Shown: positions 36,118 to 44,841 of the stretch, piece after piece | How positions within the stretch are numbered: position 1 is the first letter of the stretch | Layout: each line of letters starts with the position of its first letter | Notes under the pieces: generated by a model | What the model was told of the DNA's origin: nothing | Seen by the model: only the letters and a program-made list of their open reading frames with translations | Database searches by the model: none | Program-made: the position numbers and the translations under genes | Assembly (NCBI RefSeq): GCF_016742135.1 | Contig: NZ_JACVCG010000002.1 | Span: 248,001 to 312,000, forward strand | Reading direction: 5' to 3' | DNA: 64,000 nt | DNA from: Brevundimonas sp. | Lineage (GTDB): Bacteria; Pseudomonadota; Alphaproteobacteria; Caulobacterales; Caulobacteraceae

Positions 36118-36285
36118 GGGCAGCTCCGTGTTCGGTCCGGCATAGGTCGGGCGGCGGAAATCGACAAGCGGACTGGACGACGCGGGGCAGCACCTGATAA
36201 TCACTGTCAACTGGAAGGCGCGCCGAACGCGGACGGTTGCAGCCCGACAATTTCCGCCCGACCCGCGACGGCAGTACGAATTTTC

Positions 36286-36564
36286 ATGACCGATATCATC
36301 AAGCTGAGCCGGGCCCGCCGGGGTCAGGGGGGTCGGATTCACGCGGTCGAGGCCCTTGAGGACAACCCGGCCGATGCGCTGGAGCTGGAACGGCGTCTGC
36401 TGGAGTTCGGTCTGGTCGAAGGGGCGCGGGTGGGCGTGCTTCACGAAGGGCCGGTGGGGCGCGACCCGGTCGTGCTGGACGTCGAGGGCATGCGGATCGC
36501 GCTGCGGCGGCACGAGGTGCGGGGCCTGAGCCTGCAACTGGACGAGGCGGACGCCGGAGCATGA
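36286..36564 (+). CDS. feoA: FeoA family protein
   Basis: A 92-residue cytoplasmic protein with the SH3-like FeoA fold: LSRARRGQGGRIHAVE, LERRLLEFGLVEGARVGVLHEGP and GMRIALRRHEVRGLSL. FeoA is needed for ferrous iron uptake by FeoB. Its stop overlaps the feoB start (ATGA). No obvious FNR or Fur box was found in the 168 bases upstream, but this region was read only by eye. Confidence 0.88.
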   Translation: MTDIIKLSRARRGQGGRIHAVEALEDNPADALELERRLLEFGLVEGARVGVLHEGPVGRDPVVLDVEGMRIALRRHEVRGLSLQLDEADAGA

Positions 36565-38420
36565 GCGCGTCGATGACGACTGTGGCCCTGGTCGGCAATC
36601 CGAACAGCGGCAAGACCGCCCTGTTCAACGCCCTGACGGGCAGTCGGCAGAAGGTCGCCAACTATGCCGGAGTGACGGTCGAGCGGAAGGCCGGAGCGAT
36701 CAAGGCCCCCGACGGCACGCCGATGACGGTGCTGGACCTGCCGGGGACCTATTCGCTGCGGGCCCGCAGTCCGGATGAGGTGATCACGCGCGATGTGGTG
36801 CTGGGCCAGCGGCCCGAGGATGTGCCGGATGTGCTGGTGGTGGTCGCCGATGCCACGAATCTGCGGCTGGTGCTGCGGCTGGCGCTGGAGATCAGGGCGG
36901 TCGGTCTGCCGGCGGTTATGGCGCTGAACATGTATGACATCGCCGAGCGTCAGGGCCTCCGGATCGATCTGGAGGGGCTGTCGAAAGCCATCGGCATGCC
37001 GGTCGTAACCACGGTGGCGACGCGAAAGCGGGGGCTGGACGATCTGCTGGTCGCAGTGCAAGGGGTGCTGGCCTCCACGACCGCCCGGGCCTCCACCTGG
37101 CACGAGCCGGACGCGGGAGAGATCCGGCAGGCGCACCGCGAGGCCGGTCGCATCCTCTCCGCCCATGTGCGACCACCCGAACGGCCCGACACCCTGACCG
37201 GCAAGATCGACGGGGTGTTGCTGCATCCGGTCGCGGGGCTGCTGATCCTGTTGGCCCTGCTGTTCGTCATGTTCCAGGCGGTGTTCAGCTGGGCGGCACC
37301 CGGGATGGACGCCATCGAGATGGCACTCGGCGCGCTGGGAGGCTGGATGGCGGGGATCCTGCCCGACGGCCTGCTGCAGAGCCTGATCGTCGACGGCCTG
37401 ATCGCCGGGGTCGGCAGCGTGCTGGTGTTCCTGCCCCAGATTCTGGTGCTGTTCCTGTTCATCCTGCTGCTGGAAGACTTTGGCTATATGGCGCGAGCTG
37501 CCTTTCTGATGGACCGGATCATGGGAGGCGCCGGCCTGCACGGGCGGGCCTTCATCCCACTGCTGTCCAGCTTTGCCTGCGCCATTCCGGGGGTCATGTC
37601 GGCGCGGGTGATCGACTCGAAGCGGGACCGGCTGACGACCATCATGGTGGCGCCGCTGATGACCTGTTCGGCGCGCATTCCCGTCTACACCCTGATCATC
37701 GCCGCCTTCATCCCGCGCGAGACGATCTGGGGCTGGGTCGAGCTGCAGGGGCTGGTGATGTTCGGCCTGTACGCGGCGGGGATCATCAGCGCGCTGGTGG
37801 TGTCGTTCATTATCCGCAAGATCTTCTGGAGGGGCGCGTTCGAGCCCTTCATGATGGAGCTGCCGGCCTACAAGATGCCGGACCCGGGCAGTGTCGCCCT
37901 GAACCTGTGGCAGCGGGCGCGGATCTTCCTCGAACGGGCCGGGCGGATCATCCTGCCGCTGATGGTGGTGGTGTGGGCGCTGTCGACCTTTCCCGGACCG
38001 CCGCCGGGCGCGACGGGTGCCGCGATCGACTACAGTTTCGCCGGGATGATCGGCCGGACGCTGGAGCCGATCTTCGCCCCGATCGGCTTCAACTGGCAGA
38101 TGGTCGTGGCGCTGGTGCCGGGCATGGCCGCGCGCGAGGTGGCGGTGGCGGCGCTGGGCACCGTCTATGCCGTGGCCGATGCCGAGAGCGCGGTCGGCAC
38201 CCTGGCGGGGGTGCTTTCGGTGCAGTGGTCGCTGGCGACAGGTCTGGCCTTCCTCGCCTGGTATGTGTTTGCACCGCAGTGCGTGGCGACCCTGGGCGTG
38301 GTCAAGCGCGAGACCAATTCATGGAAATGGATGTGGGTCATGGTGGTCTATATGTTCGCCCTGGCCTATCTCGCGGCCCTTGTGGTCTATCGGCTGGCGG
38401 TGGCGTTCGGCCTCGGCTGA
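36561..38420 (+). CDS. feoB: FeoB ferrous iron transporter
   Basis: Ferrous iron importer with an N-terminal GTPase domain and a membrane domain. The G motifs are GNPNSGKT (G1), DLPGTYS (G3) and NMYD (G4, N-x-x-D). Membrane segments follow from about residue 210, with the gate-type repeats of the Nucleoside-recognition domain (RAAFLMDRIMGG, SSFACAIPGVMSAR, FAPQCVATLGV). At 619 residues it is on the short side of the family, as in many alphaproteobacteria. It overlaps feoA by four bases; a prepilin peptidase gene follows by 12 bases. Confidence 0.93.
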   Translation: MSASMTTVALVGNPNSGKTALFNALTGSRQKVANYAGVTVERKAGAIKAPDGTPMTVLDLPGTYSLRARSPDEVITRDVVLGQRPEDVPDVLVVVADATNLRLVLRLALEIRAVGLPAVMALNMYDIAERQGLRIDLEGLSKAIGMPVVTTVATRKRGLDDLLVAVQGVLASTTARASTWHEPDAGEIRQAHREAGRILSAHVRPPERPDTLTGKIDGVLLHPVAGLLILLALLFVMFQAVFSWAAPGMDAIEMALGALGGWMAGILPDGLLQSLIVDGLIAGVGSVLVFLPQILVLFLFILLLEDFGYMARAAFLMDRIMGGAGLHGRAFIPLLSSFACAIPGVMSARVIDSKRDRLTTIMVAPLMTCSARIPVYTLIIAAFIPRETIWGWVELQGLVMFGLYAAGIISALVVSFIIRKIFWRGAFEPFMMELPAYKMPDPGSVALNLWQRARIFLERAGRIILPLMVVVWALSTFPGPPPGATGAAIDYSFAGMIGRTLEPIFAPIGFNWQMVVALVPGMAAREVAVAALGTVYAVADAESAVGTLAGVLSVQWSLATGLAFLAWYVFAPQCVATLGVVKRETNSWKWMWVMVVYMFALAYLAALVVYRLAVAFGLG

Positions 38421-38432
38421 GATGGAGCGGAC

Positions 38433-39092
38433 ATGCTGGTTGCGGTCGGGATCGGAGCAGGGGGCCTGGTCGTCGGTCTGGTGGTGTCCCGGCTGAGCCT
38501 GTGGCTGGCGAGGCTGGACGGTGAGGCAGCGCGGTCGGCATCTTTGAAGCGGGAAGGGGCGATCAGCCTGATGGCCGGGGGCCTCGGGGTCTGGGCCGCG
38601 CTGGCCTCCCCGACCCTGATGATTGCCACTGTCAGCGCGCTGCTGGCCTGGCAGCTATTGATGCTGGCCATTGTTGACGGCGAGAATTTCTGGCTGCCGG
38701 ATGTGCTGACCTGGCCCTTGGTCGTGACAGGGCTGGTGGCCGCCTGGTGGCTGGAGCCGGACACTCTGACGGCGCGCGCCATCGGGGCAGTGGCAGGGTT
38801 CGGCCTGCTGTGGGGGCTGGGCTGGCTGTACCGGAAGCTGCGAGGTCGGGAGGGGCTGGGCGGCGGCGATCCGTTCCTGATGGCCGGGGCCGGGGCCTGG
38901 GTGGGCTGGATGGGCCTGGCCAGTGTCATGCTGTGGGCGGGGATCGCCGGGCTCAGTCTGGTGGTCGCGCGACGGGTGACGGGCAAGGCCGTCAGCGGTC
39001 AGGACGCCCTGCCGTTCGGTGTGTTTCTGGCGATCGGCATCTGGTTGACGTGGCTGTATGGCCCGCTGGGGCTGGCGATCAGCGCCCGGTGA
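38433..39092 (+). CDS. Type IV prepilin peptidase-like membrane protease
   Basis: A 219-residue polytopic aspartic protease of the A24 family that cleaves leader peptides of type IV pilins or type II secretion pseudopilins. The two catalytic Asp motifs are IVDGENFWLPD (about residues 80-90) and LGGGDPFLMAGAGAWVGW (about residues 145-162). The N-terminal cytoplasmic methyltransferase domain with zinc cysteines is absent, so it is a short, CpaA/peptidase-only form. GD is followed by PFL rather than the usual xKL. It overlaps the convergent TetR gene by 14 bases. Confidence 0.83.
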   Translation: MLVAVGIGAGGLVVGLVVSRLSLWLARLDGEAARSASLKREGAISLMAGGLGVWAALASPTLMIATVSALLAWQLLMLAIVDGENFWLPDVLTWPLVVTGLVAAWWLEPDTLTARAIGAVAGFGLLWGLGWLYRKLRGREGLGGGDPFLMAGAGAWVGWMGLASVMLWAGIAGLSLVVARRVTGKAVSGQDALPFGVFLAIGIWLTWLYGPLGLAISAR

Positions 39093-39705
39093 TCAGGCGG
39101 ACGAGGATGTGCGCGGTGGTCTCGATGATGGCGCTGTCGCTGTCGGCGCGCTTCAGCAGATTGAAACTGGCGGCGGCGGACTCGGCGATATTGGCGACCT
39201 CATAGGAGGCCAGCCGGGGGTCATAGCCCGGGGGGTGGAGACCTGCGTTGGCCGCCTGGGCGATGCGGCGTTCCAGCGCCAGATGCAGCCGGCGCAGGCG
39301 TCCGATGCGGGCTTCCACGAAGGCCGGATCGCCCCGATCCGCCATCATCTGCTCGACCCGGATAATGGCACCATGCCGATACCAGAGGGCCAGCATATCG
39401 GTGATGAGGGCGCGGGCGTGGCCCAGACCCTGGCCGCCGGACCAGTCAGCCTCGACATGATGGGCCAGCCCCTGCCAGTCGCTGGCGACCTCGTCGCACA
39501 GGGCCAGCAGGGCTTCGTCGAGGGTGTCGAAATAGGTATAGAAGGTCGGGGCCGACATGCCCGCCGACTGGGCGACGTCGGCGATGCGGATCTCGCCCAG
39601 ATGCCGGGTGGCCAACAGGTCCCGGAGCGCCGTCAGAAGGGCCGAACGGGTGCGCCTGCCGCGCGTGCCGATCCTGTGTCCCAGCTTGTTGACGGCGTCG
39701 GCCAT
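39079..39705 (-). CDS. TetR family transcriptional regulator
   Basis: A 208-residue regulator. The N-terminal helix-turn-helix is RTRSALLTALRDLLATRHLGEIRIADVAQSAGMSAPTFYTYFDTLDEALLAL (quoted in parts: GEIRIADVAQSAGMSAPTF, then YTYFDTLDEALLALC). The C-terminal ligand domain is not classifiable by eye. It is separated from tRNA-Thr by 26 bases and convergent with the prepilin peptidase gene. Its target is unknown; no divergent gene shares its promoter. Confidence 0.86.
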   Translation of the reverse strand: MADAVNKLGHRIGTRGRRTRSALLTALRDLLATRHLGEIRIADVAQSAGMSAPTFYTYFDTLDEALLALCDEVASDWQGLAHHVEADWSGGQGLGHARALITDMLALWYRHGAIIRVEQMMADRGDPAFVEARIGRLRRLHLALERRIAQAANAGLHPPGYDPRLASYEVANIAESAAASFNLLKRADSDSAIIETTAHILVRLITGR

Positions 39706-39731
39706 AAAACCCCGGGGGAGGGGACGGGAAG

Positions 39732-39807
39732 TGGTGCCGGTTGCAGGAATCGAACCCGCGACCTTCGGTTTACAAAACCGCTGCTCTACCAGCTGAGCTA
39801 AACCGGC
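39732..39807 (-). tRNA. tRNA-Thr (anticodon TGT)
   Basis: On the reverse strand the 76-base sequence begins GCCGGTTTAGCTCAG and ends in encoded CCA. The acceptor arms GCCGGTT and AACCGGC pair perfectly, the T arm has GTTCGAATC, and the anticodon loop TTTGTAA presents TGT, which reads ACA threonine codons. The D arm carries the usual AGCTCAGCTGGTAGAGCA. Confidence 0.95.
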
Positions 39808-39857
39808 GCCGGGCGGTTATGCGCAGGCCGCGCCCCCGGTGCAAGGGGCGTTTCTTG

Positions 39858-40301
39858 TCAGACGGGTTCAAGTTCGGCCGCCACCTTGTCCGCGAGGGCG
39901 CGCAGCCGGTCGCTGTCGGCCATGGGGGCGTGGCCGTGGCCCTTCATCGGGCGATCCGACCAGCGCGGGATGATGTGGAAATGGAGATGGAAGACGGTCT
40001 GGCCGCCCGCTTCGCCATTGAATTGCATGATGCTGATCCCCTCGGGCTTGAGGGCCATTTCCGCCGCGCGGGCGGTGCGGTGCACGGCGCGCATGATGTG
40101 GTTCAGGGTGTCGGGGTCGACCTCGAGCAGGTTGCGGGCCCGGGAGGTTTTCGAGATCACCAGCATATGGCCTTCGGACTGGGGGAAGACGTCCATGAAG
40201 ACGCGCACGTGATCGTCTTCCCAGACCGTCACCGAGGGGATCTCGCCACGCAGGATGCGGGCAAAGATGTTGTCCGTGTCGTAGGGGCCATGCAGGCTCA
40301 T
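39858..40301 (-). CDS. HIT family nucleotide hydrolase
   Basis: A 147-residue protein of the histidine triad family, which hydrolyses nucleoside phosphoramidates or dinucleotides. The triad is HLHFHIIP at residues 105-112, and the N-terminal part has the IFARILRGEIPS opening and VFMDVFPQSEGHMLVISK. The ATG at 40301 (MSLHGPYD) is chosen as the usual family start over an in-frame ATG at 40373. It is divergent from the holin-like gene and follows the tRNA. Confidence 0.9.
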   Translation of the reverse strand: MSLHGPYDTDNIFARILRGEIPSVTVWEDDHVRVFMDVFPQSEGHMLVISKTSRARNLLEVDPDTLNHIMRAVHRTARAAEMALKPEGISIMQFNGEAGGQTVFHLHFHIIPRWSDRPMKGHGHAPMADSDRLRALADKVAAELEPV

Positions 40302-40424
40302 GCGGTGCTCTCCGGCGTGAATCGAGCGCAAGCCTAACATGTCGGTGAATGCGGGAGCCATTGACCGGCCCATGCGCTGTGGCGGAGGGTGGTCCCAAAG
40401 ATCTGCAGGAAGGGAGGCGGCGTC

Positions 40425-40778
40425 ATGGTGCGCTTTGTTGTTCAGGCCCTGGTGACGATGGTCGGGCTGTGGCTGGCGGACTATCTGATCACGGGCGTGT
40501 CCTTTGCCTCGACCGGGTCGTTGATCGCGGCGGCTATCATCCTCGGGATCGTCAATGCCTTCGTGCGGCCGATCCTGGTGGTGGTCACCTTCCCGATCAC
40601 GGTGATCACCCTGGGGCTGTTCCTGCTGGTGGTGAATGCGGCGATGATCGGCCTGACTTCGCTGTTTCTGGGAGGCTTCGTGGTTGACGGCCTGTGGCCG
40701 GGCATCGGAGCCGCCATCGTGACCGGCATCGTCAGCTGGATCGCGGGCGCCTTCATCCCGGACGAGGCGAAGGGGTGA
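40425..40778 (+). CDS. Small four-helix membrane protein (phage holin 4/YvlD family)
   Basis: A 117-residue membrane protein with four hydrophobic helices and the family pattern ITGVSFASTGSLIAAAIILGIVNAFVRPILVVVTFPITVITLGLFLLVVNA (read in parts as NAFVRPILVVVTFPITVITLG). Despite the family name it is a widespread chromosomal protein of unknown function and not evidence of a phage. GGAAGGAGGCGGC precedes the ATG at 40425. The following transporter starts at GTGA inside its stop, so translation is probably coupled. Confidence 0.85.
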   Translation: MVRFVVQALVTMVGLWLADYLITGVSFASTGSLIAAAIILGIVNAFVRPILVVVTFPITVITLGLFLLVVNAAMIGLTSLFLGGFVVDGLWPGIGAAIVTGIVSWIAGAFIPDEAKG

Positions 40779-42058
40779 GCGTGTCCCCGCCGCCGGTCAA
40801 GCCGCGGCTGTCGCTGGTCGGGCCCGGGATTGTCGTCGCGGCGACGGGCATCGGGGCCGGCGACCTGCTGGCGACCCTGATCGCCGGTGGGCGCTTTGGC
40901 TATGTGCTGCTGTGGGCGGCGCTGGTCGGGACCCTGTTGAAGATTGCGCTCGCCGAGGGCGTCGGGCGCTGGACACTGGCGTCGGGGCGGACCCTGTTTG
41001 ACGGCTGGGCGCGGCTGCCGGGGCCGTCGGTGCGGGTCGGCGGCGGGCAGAGGCTGAACTGGGCCGGGCTCTATTTCGGTATCTACGCCATCCTCTGGGG
41101 CTTTGTGTACGGGGCCAGCGCCATGACGGCGACGGGCCTGCCACTGACGGCGCTGTTCCCGGCGCTGGACCTGAAGACGTGGGGCATGATCACCGGCGTG
41201 ATCGGCCTGATCCTCGTCTGGCTGGGCAGCTATGGCCTGTTCGAGAAGATCATGGCCGGGCTGGTGGCCATAATGTTCGTCACCGTGGTCGGGCTGGCGG
41301 TGCTGGTCACCCCGGACCTGCCGAGGTTGATCACCGGGCTCTGGCCGACCCTGCCCGCGGGGTCGGGATTCTATACGCTGGGCCTGATCGGCGGCGTGGG
41401 GGGCACGATCACCATGGCAGCCTATGGTTATTGGCTGACGGCCAAGGGCTGGAAGGGTCCGGAGTTCATGCCGGTGATGCGCTGGGACAACCGGATCGCC
41501 TACGGCATGACCGGCATTTTCGTGGTGGCCATGTTGATCGTGGGGGCCGAGCTGCTGCATGCGGCGGGTATCGCCCTGGCCAGTGGAGACAGGGGCCTGC
41601 TGAACCTGTCGGATGTGCTACGTGAGCGGTTCGGCCAGCCGATTGCGATCCTGTTCCTTGTCGGTTTTCTGGCGACCACCTTCTCGAGCCTGATCGGGGT
41701 GTGGCAGGGCGTCAGCCTGATGGTCACCGACTTTGTCGCCCATGCGCTGGGGCGGTCCGATGACCCGACCATGACGGGGTCGAAGTCACCGGCGTTTCGC
41801 GGCTATCTGCTGTGGCTGACCTTTCCGCCGATGGCCCTGCTGTTCATCGACCGGCCGTTCGGGCTGATCGTGGCCTATGGCGTGCTGGGCAGCCTGTTCA
41901 TGCCATTCCTCGCGGGGACGCTCATCTGGCTGCTGAACGGGCGGGACCAGCCGGCCGCGTGGCGCAGCGGCTGGCTGTCGAACGGGGCACTGGGGCTGGC
42001 GGCCCTGCTGTTCGCGGTTCTGGCCGGGCAGCAGCTGTACGAGATCATCACGGGCTGA
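40775..42058 (+). CDS. Nramp-related metal ion transporter lacking the DPGN motif
   Basis: A 427-residue polytopic transporter of the Nramp/SLC11 (APC) superfamily. TM1 reads GPGIVVAATGIGAGDLLATL where canonical Nramp manganese/iron transporters have DPGN; the TM6 metal motif MPHN is also not present (TITMAAYGYWLT). It therefore belongs to a divergent branch with altered metal-binding residues, like the Nramp-related magnesium transporters. GTG at 40775 overlaps the preceding stop. The substrate cannot be assigned. Confidence 0.78.
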   Translation: MSVSPPPVKPRLSLVGPGIVVAATGIGAGDLLATLIAGGRFGYVLLWAALVGTLLKIALAEGVGRWTLASGRTLFDGWARLPGPSVRVGGGQRLNWAGLYFGIYAILWGFVYGASAMTATGLPLTALFPALDLKTWGMITGVIGLILVWLGSYGLFEKIMAGLVAIMFVTVVGLAVLVTPDLPRLITGLWPTLPAGSGFYTLGLIGGVGGTITMAAYGYWLTAKGWKGPEFMPVMRWDNRIAYGMTGIFVVAMLIVGAELLHAAGIALASGDRGLLNLSDVLRERFGQPIAILFLVGFLATTFSSLIGVWQGVSLMVTDFVAHALGRSDDPTMTGSKSPAFRGYLLWLTFPPMALLFIDRPFGLIVAYGVLGSLFMPFLAGTLIWLLNGRDQPAAWRSGWLSNGALGLAALLFAVLAGQQLYEIITG

Positions 42059-42135
42059 GGACGCCCCCGGCTTGCCGTCGCGGCAGGCTTGGCCTACCCC
42101 TCCGCACGCGGAATCACAGCTATGGACCCGGACGC

Positions 42136-43080
42136 ATGACCCTCGCCTTCCTCTTTCCCGGACAGGGCAGCCAGACCGTCGGCATGGGCGGCAGCCTGGC
42201 CGGGGCCTTTGCCAGCGCCCGCGAGGTGTTCGACGAGGTGGATGAGGCCCTGGGCCAACGCCTGTCGATGCTGATGCGCGAAGGGCCCGAGGACCAGCTG
42301 ACCCTGACCGAGAATGCCCAGCCGGCGCTGATGGCCGTGTCGGTGGCCGTGGCCCGGGTGCTGAAGGTCGAGTTCGGGATCGATGTGTCGAGGGCGGGCT
42401 ATGTCGCGGGGCATTCGCTGGGCGAGTATTCGGCCCTGTGCGCCGCGGGCGCGATCAGCCTCGCGGACACTGCCCGCCTGCTGAAGCTGCGCGGTCAGGC
42501 CATGCAGCGCGCCGTGCCGGTCGGCAAGGGGGCCATGGCCTCGCTGATCGGGCCGAAGACGGATCTGGCCCTGGCCGAAGCGGCCGCAGCAACGGGTTCA
42601 GAGGTCGGCGTCTGCGTCGTCGCCAATGACAACAATGCCGGCAATATCGTGATCTCGGGCGACAAGGCCGCCGTCGATCGCGCCATCGAAAAGGCCAAGG
42701 AACTGGGCGCGCGCGCCATTCCGCTGAACGTCTCGGCCCCCTTTCACTGTCCGCTGATGCAGTCGGCCGCCGACGAGATGGCCGACGCGCTCGCTGATGC
42801 GAAGATCATCGCGCCCGCCGTGCCCGTGGTCGCCAATGTGACGGCGCGCCCCGAGACCGACCCCGAGGCGATCCGCCGCCTGCTGGTCGAACAGGTCACC
42901 GGCCGCGTCCGCTGGCGCGAGAGCATGGAGTGGATGGCCGGTGAAGGCGGCGTGACGCGCTTTGCCGAAATCGGCTCGGGCAAGGTCCTGACCGGCATGG
43001 CCAAGCGCATCGCCCCCGACGCCGAAAGCCTGGCCCTGAATGCGCCGGAGGATCTGGACGCGTTCGCAAAGACGATCTGA
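42136..43080 (+). CDS. fabD: Malonyl-CoA:ACP transacylase
   Basis: Transfers malonyl from coenzyme A to acyl carrier protein, supplying fatty acid elongation. The 314-residue protein has LFPGQGSQTVGMG at the start, the nucleophile elbow GHSLGEYSA (Ser94) and the active-site His in SAPFHCPLM. It is followed by fabG after 15 bases; acpP and fabF lie 5 kb further on, after an inserted four-gene envelope cluster. Confidence 0.95.
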   Translation: MTLAFLFPGQGSQTVGMGGSLAGAFASAREVFDEVDEALGQRLSMLMREGPEDQLTLTENAQPALMAVSVAVARVLKVEFGIDVSRAGYVAGHSLGEYSALCAAGAISLADTARLLKLRGQAMQRAVPVGKGAMASLIGPKTDLALAEAAAATGSEVGVCVVANDNNAGNIVISGDKAAVDRAIEKAKELGARAIPLNVSAPFHCPLMQSAADEMADALADAKIIAPAVPVVANVTARPETDPEAIRRLLVEQVTGRVRWRESMEWMAGEGGVTRFAEIGSGKVLTGMAKRIAPDAESLALNAPEDLDAFAKTI

Positions 43081-43095
43081 ACCGGAGACATCAGA

Positions 43096-43836
43096 ATGTT
43101 CAACCTCACTGGAAAAACGGCCCTTGTGACCGGGGCCACGGGCGGGATCGGCGGGGCTATTGCCCGCGCGCTGCATGCCCAGGGGGCGACCGTCGTGCTG
43201 TCGGGCACGCGCGAGGCGGTGCTGCAGGATCTGGCGAAGGAACTGGGTGACCGCGCCTTTGCTGCGGCGGCCAATCTGTCGGATGCGGAGAGCGTCGACG
43301 GCCTGATCGCGCGCGCCGAGGAAGCCGCCGGGGCACCGCTGGACATCCTGGTCGCCAATGCGGGGATCACGAAGGACGGCCTGCTGATGCGGATGAAGGA
43401 CGAGGACTTCGCCGACGTCATCAAGGTCAATCTGGAGAGCTATTTCCGCCTGTCGCGCGCGGCCATGAAGGGCATGATGAAGCGCCGTTCGGGCCGGATC
43501 ATCGGCGTGACTTCGGTGGTCGGGGTGACCGGCAATCCGGGCCAGACCAACTATGCCGCGTCCAAGGCCGGCATGATCGGCTTTTCCAAGTCGCTGGCGC
43601 AGGAGGTCGGCTCGCGGGGGATCACGGTCAACTGTATCGCGCCGGGCTTTATCGCCAGCCCGATGACTGATGTGCTGAACGACCAGCAGCGCGAGACCAT
43701 TCTGAAGAACATCCCCGCCGGGCGGCTGGGCACAGGCGACGAGATCGCCGCCGCCGCCGTCTATCTGGCCTCGGACGAAGCCGCCTATGTCACCGGCCAG
43801 ACCCTGCATGTGAACGGCGGGATGGCGATGATCTGA
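43096..43836 (+). CDS. fabG: 3-Oxoacyl-ACP reductase
   Basis: Reduces 3-oxoacyl-ACP with NADPH in fatty acid elongation. The 246-residue short-chain dehydrogenase has the cofactor motif TGATGGIGGAIA, NAG at 88-90, and the catalytic triad Ser140, Tyr153, Lys157 in GQTNYAASKAGM. It ends with VTGQTLHVNGGMAM as in FabG. CCGGAGACATCAG precedes the ATG. It is co-directional with fabD. Confidence 0.95.
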   Translation: MFNLTGKTALVTGATGGIGGAIARALHAQGATVVLSGTREAVLQDLAKELGDRAFAAAANLSDAESVDGLIARAEEAAGAPLDILVANAGITKDGLLMRMKDEDFADVIKVNLESYFRLSRAAMKGMMKRRSGRIIGVTSVVGVTGNPGQTNYAASKAGMIGFSKSLAQEVGSRGITVNCIAPGFIASPMTDVLNDQQRETILKNIPAGRLGTGDEIAAAAVYLASDEAAYVTGQTLHVNGGMAMI

Positions 43837-43947
43837 GGGGAACCTCAGAGGACGGCAGTCGTGAGCGCAACGACCGCCACAACCGAAAGTCACTTGCGTT
43901 GCAACCTAGGCGATACTAGCGTGCCCTCGTTCGACTAACGGGGGTGT

Positions 43948-44841
43948 GTGGGGGTGAGGGTATCGCGGCGGGCGTATCTGCTGGGATTGGGGGGCATGAT
44001 CGCCGCCCCGTCGGCGCTTGCGGGACAGCAGGTTTACCGCGCTGAGGACACGGTCGAGATCGAGCACGAGGATCGCGTATTCCGGCTCAACCAGGCCGTC
44101 GACCGGCTGGGCATCACCCCGCGCCCGCGCTTTAATGTTGTGCGGGTGCCGCGCGATCGTATGCCGGCGAATTTCAAGGTCTCGGTCCCGGTGCTGAGGG
44201 TGTCGTTCTCGGAACGAACCTTCTTTGACACCGCCCAATGGCGGATCCTGCCGACCGGCCTGCGAGCGGTGGAGGCCGTCGCGGCGGCTGCCCGCGGGGA
44301 GGCCCCGGATGTGGCGATCTTCGTGGCCGGCCATACGGACAATGTCGGCGGCGACGAATACAACCAGAACCTGTCCGTCCGCCGCGCCGATGCGGTGTCG
44401 GAAGCCATGATGCGGTTCGGCGTCGGTGATGTCGCCCTGTGGCGGGTCGGTTTTGGAGAGTCGGCGCCGCTGTACGCCAACGATTCGGACGTGAACCGCA
44501 GCTATAACCGGCGGGTCGAGTTCCTTTTCGGTGCGCGGGTGGAGCCTGTCGTTCACGTCCTCAGCGGGCAACGCGAGGAGCAGGTGTGCATCTCGTCGAA
44601 TGTCGCCGAAAGCCGACGCTGTCTGGTCGAACTGCCGGCCCGGACCACCTTTGTCGCGACCCAGGCGACCCGGCGCCCCATCGGGGTCGGCGGCGATGGG
44701 CGGGTTTCGGCCCCTGTGCCTGCGGGTGGGAGATCCGCCTCATCCACCTCTGGTCCCGGAAGTCTGGCCAGCGCGCCGGTTCCCCAAACCCTGACAATTC
44801 CCCTGCATCGTCCCCGGACGATCCAGGCGCCCCGCCGATGA
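43948..44841 (+). CDS. OmpA-domain protein with a Tat-like signal
   Basis: A 297-residue exported protein. The start SRRAYLLGLGG fits a twin-arginine signal, with cleavage near SALA. The OmpA/MotB peptidoglycan-binding domain occupies about residues 90-195: VAIFVAGHTDNVGG, NQNLSVRRADAV, and NRSYNRRVEFLF. The C-terminal third is Ser/Pro-rich and ends PRR, with a Cys pair (QVCISSN, SRRCLVE). The likely start is GTG 43948; a second GTG lies two codons on. It overlaps the next gene by four bases (ATGA) and heads a four-gene envelope cluster. Confidence 0.75.
   Translation: MGVRVSRRAYLLGLGGMIAAPSALAGQQVYRAEDTVEIEHEDRVFRLNQAVDRLGITPRPRFNVVRVPRDRMPANFKVSVPVLRVSFSERTFFDTAQWRILPTGLRAVEAVAAAARGEAPDVAIFVAGHTDNVGGDEYNQNLSVRRADAVSEAMMRFGVGDVALWRVGFGESAPLYANDSDVNRSYNRRVEFLFGARVEPVVHVLSGQREEQVCISSNVAESRRCLVELPARTTFVATQATRRPIGVGGDGRVSAPVPAGGRSASSTSGPGSLASAPVPQTLTIPLHRPRTIQAPRR

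Noticed and set aside
36118..36285. Riboswitch or Fur/FNR box upstream of feoAB
   Set aside because: No conserved stem-loop set or TTGAT-N4-ATCAA-like box could be read in the 168 bases; nothing more than ordinary intergenic sequence.
39732..39807. Short ORFs reading across the tRNA
   Set aside because: They translate the tRNA-Thr sequence; the cloverleaf is perfect.
40425..40778. Prophage marker (holin family protein)
   Set aside because: The family name is historical; no integrase, terminase, capsid or tail genes are near, and the gene is coupled to a transporter.
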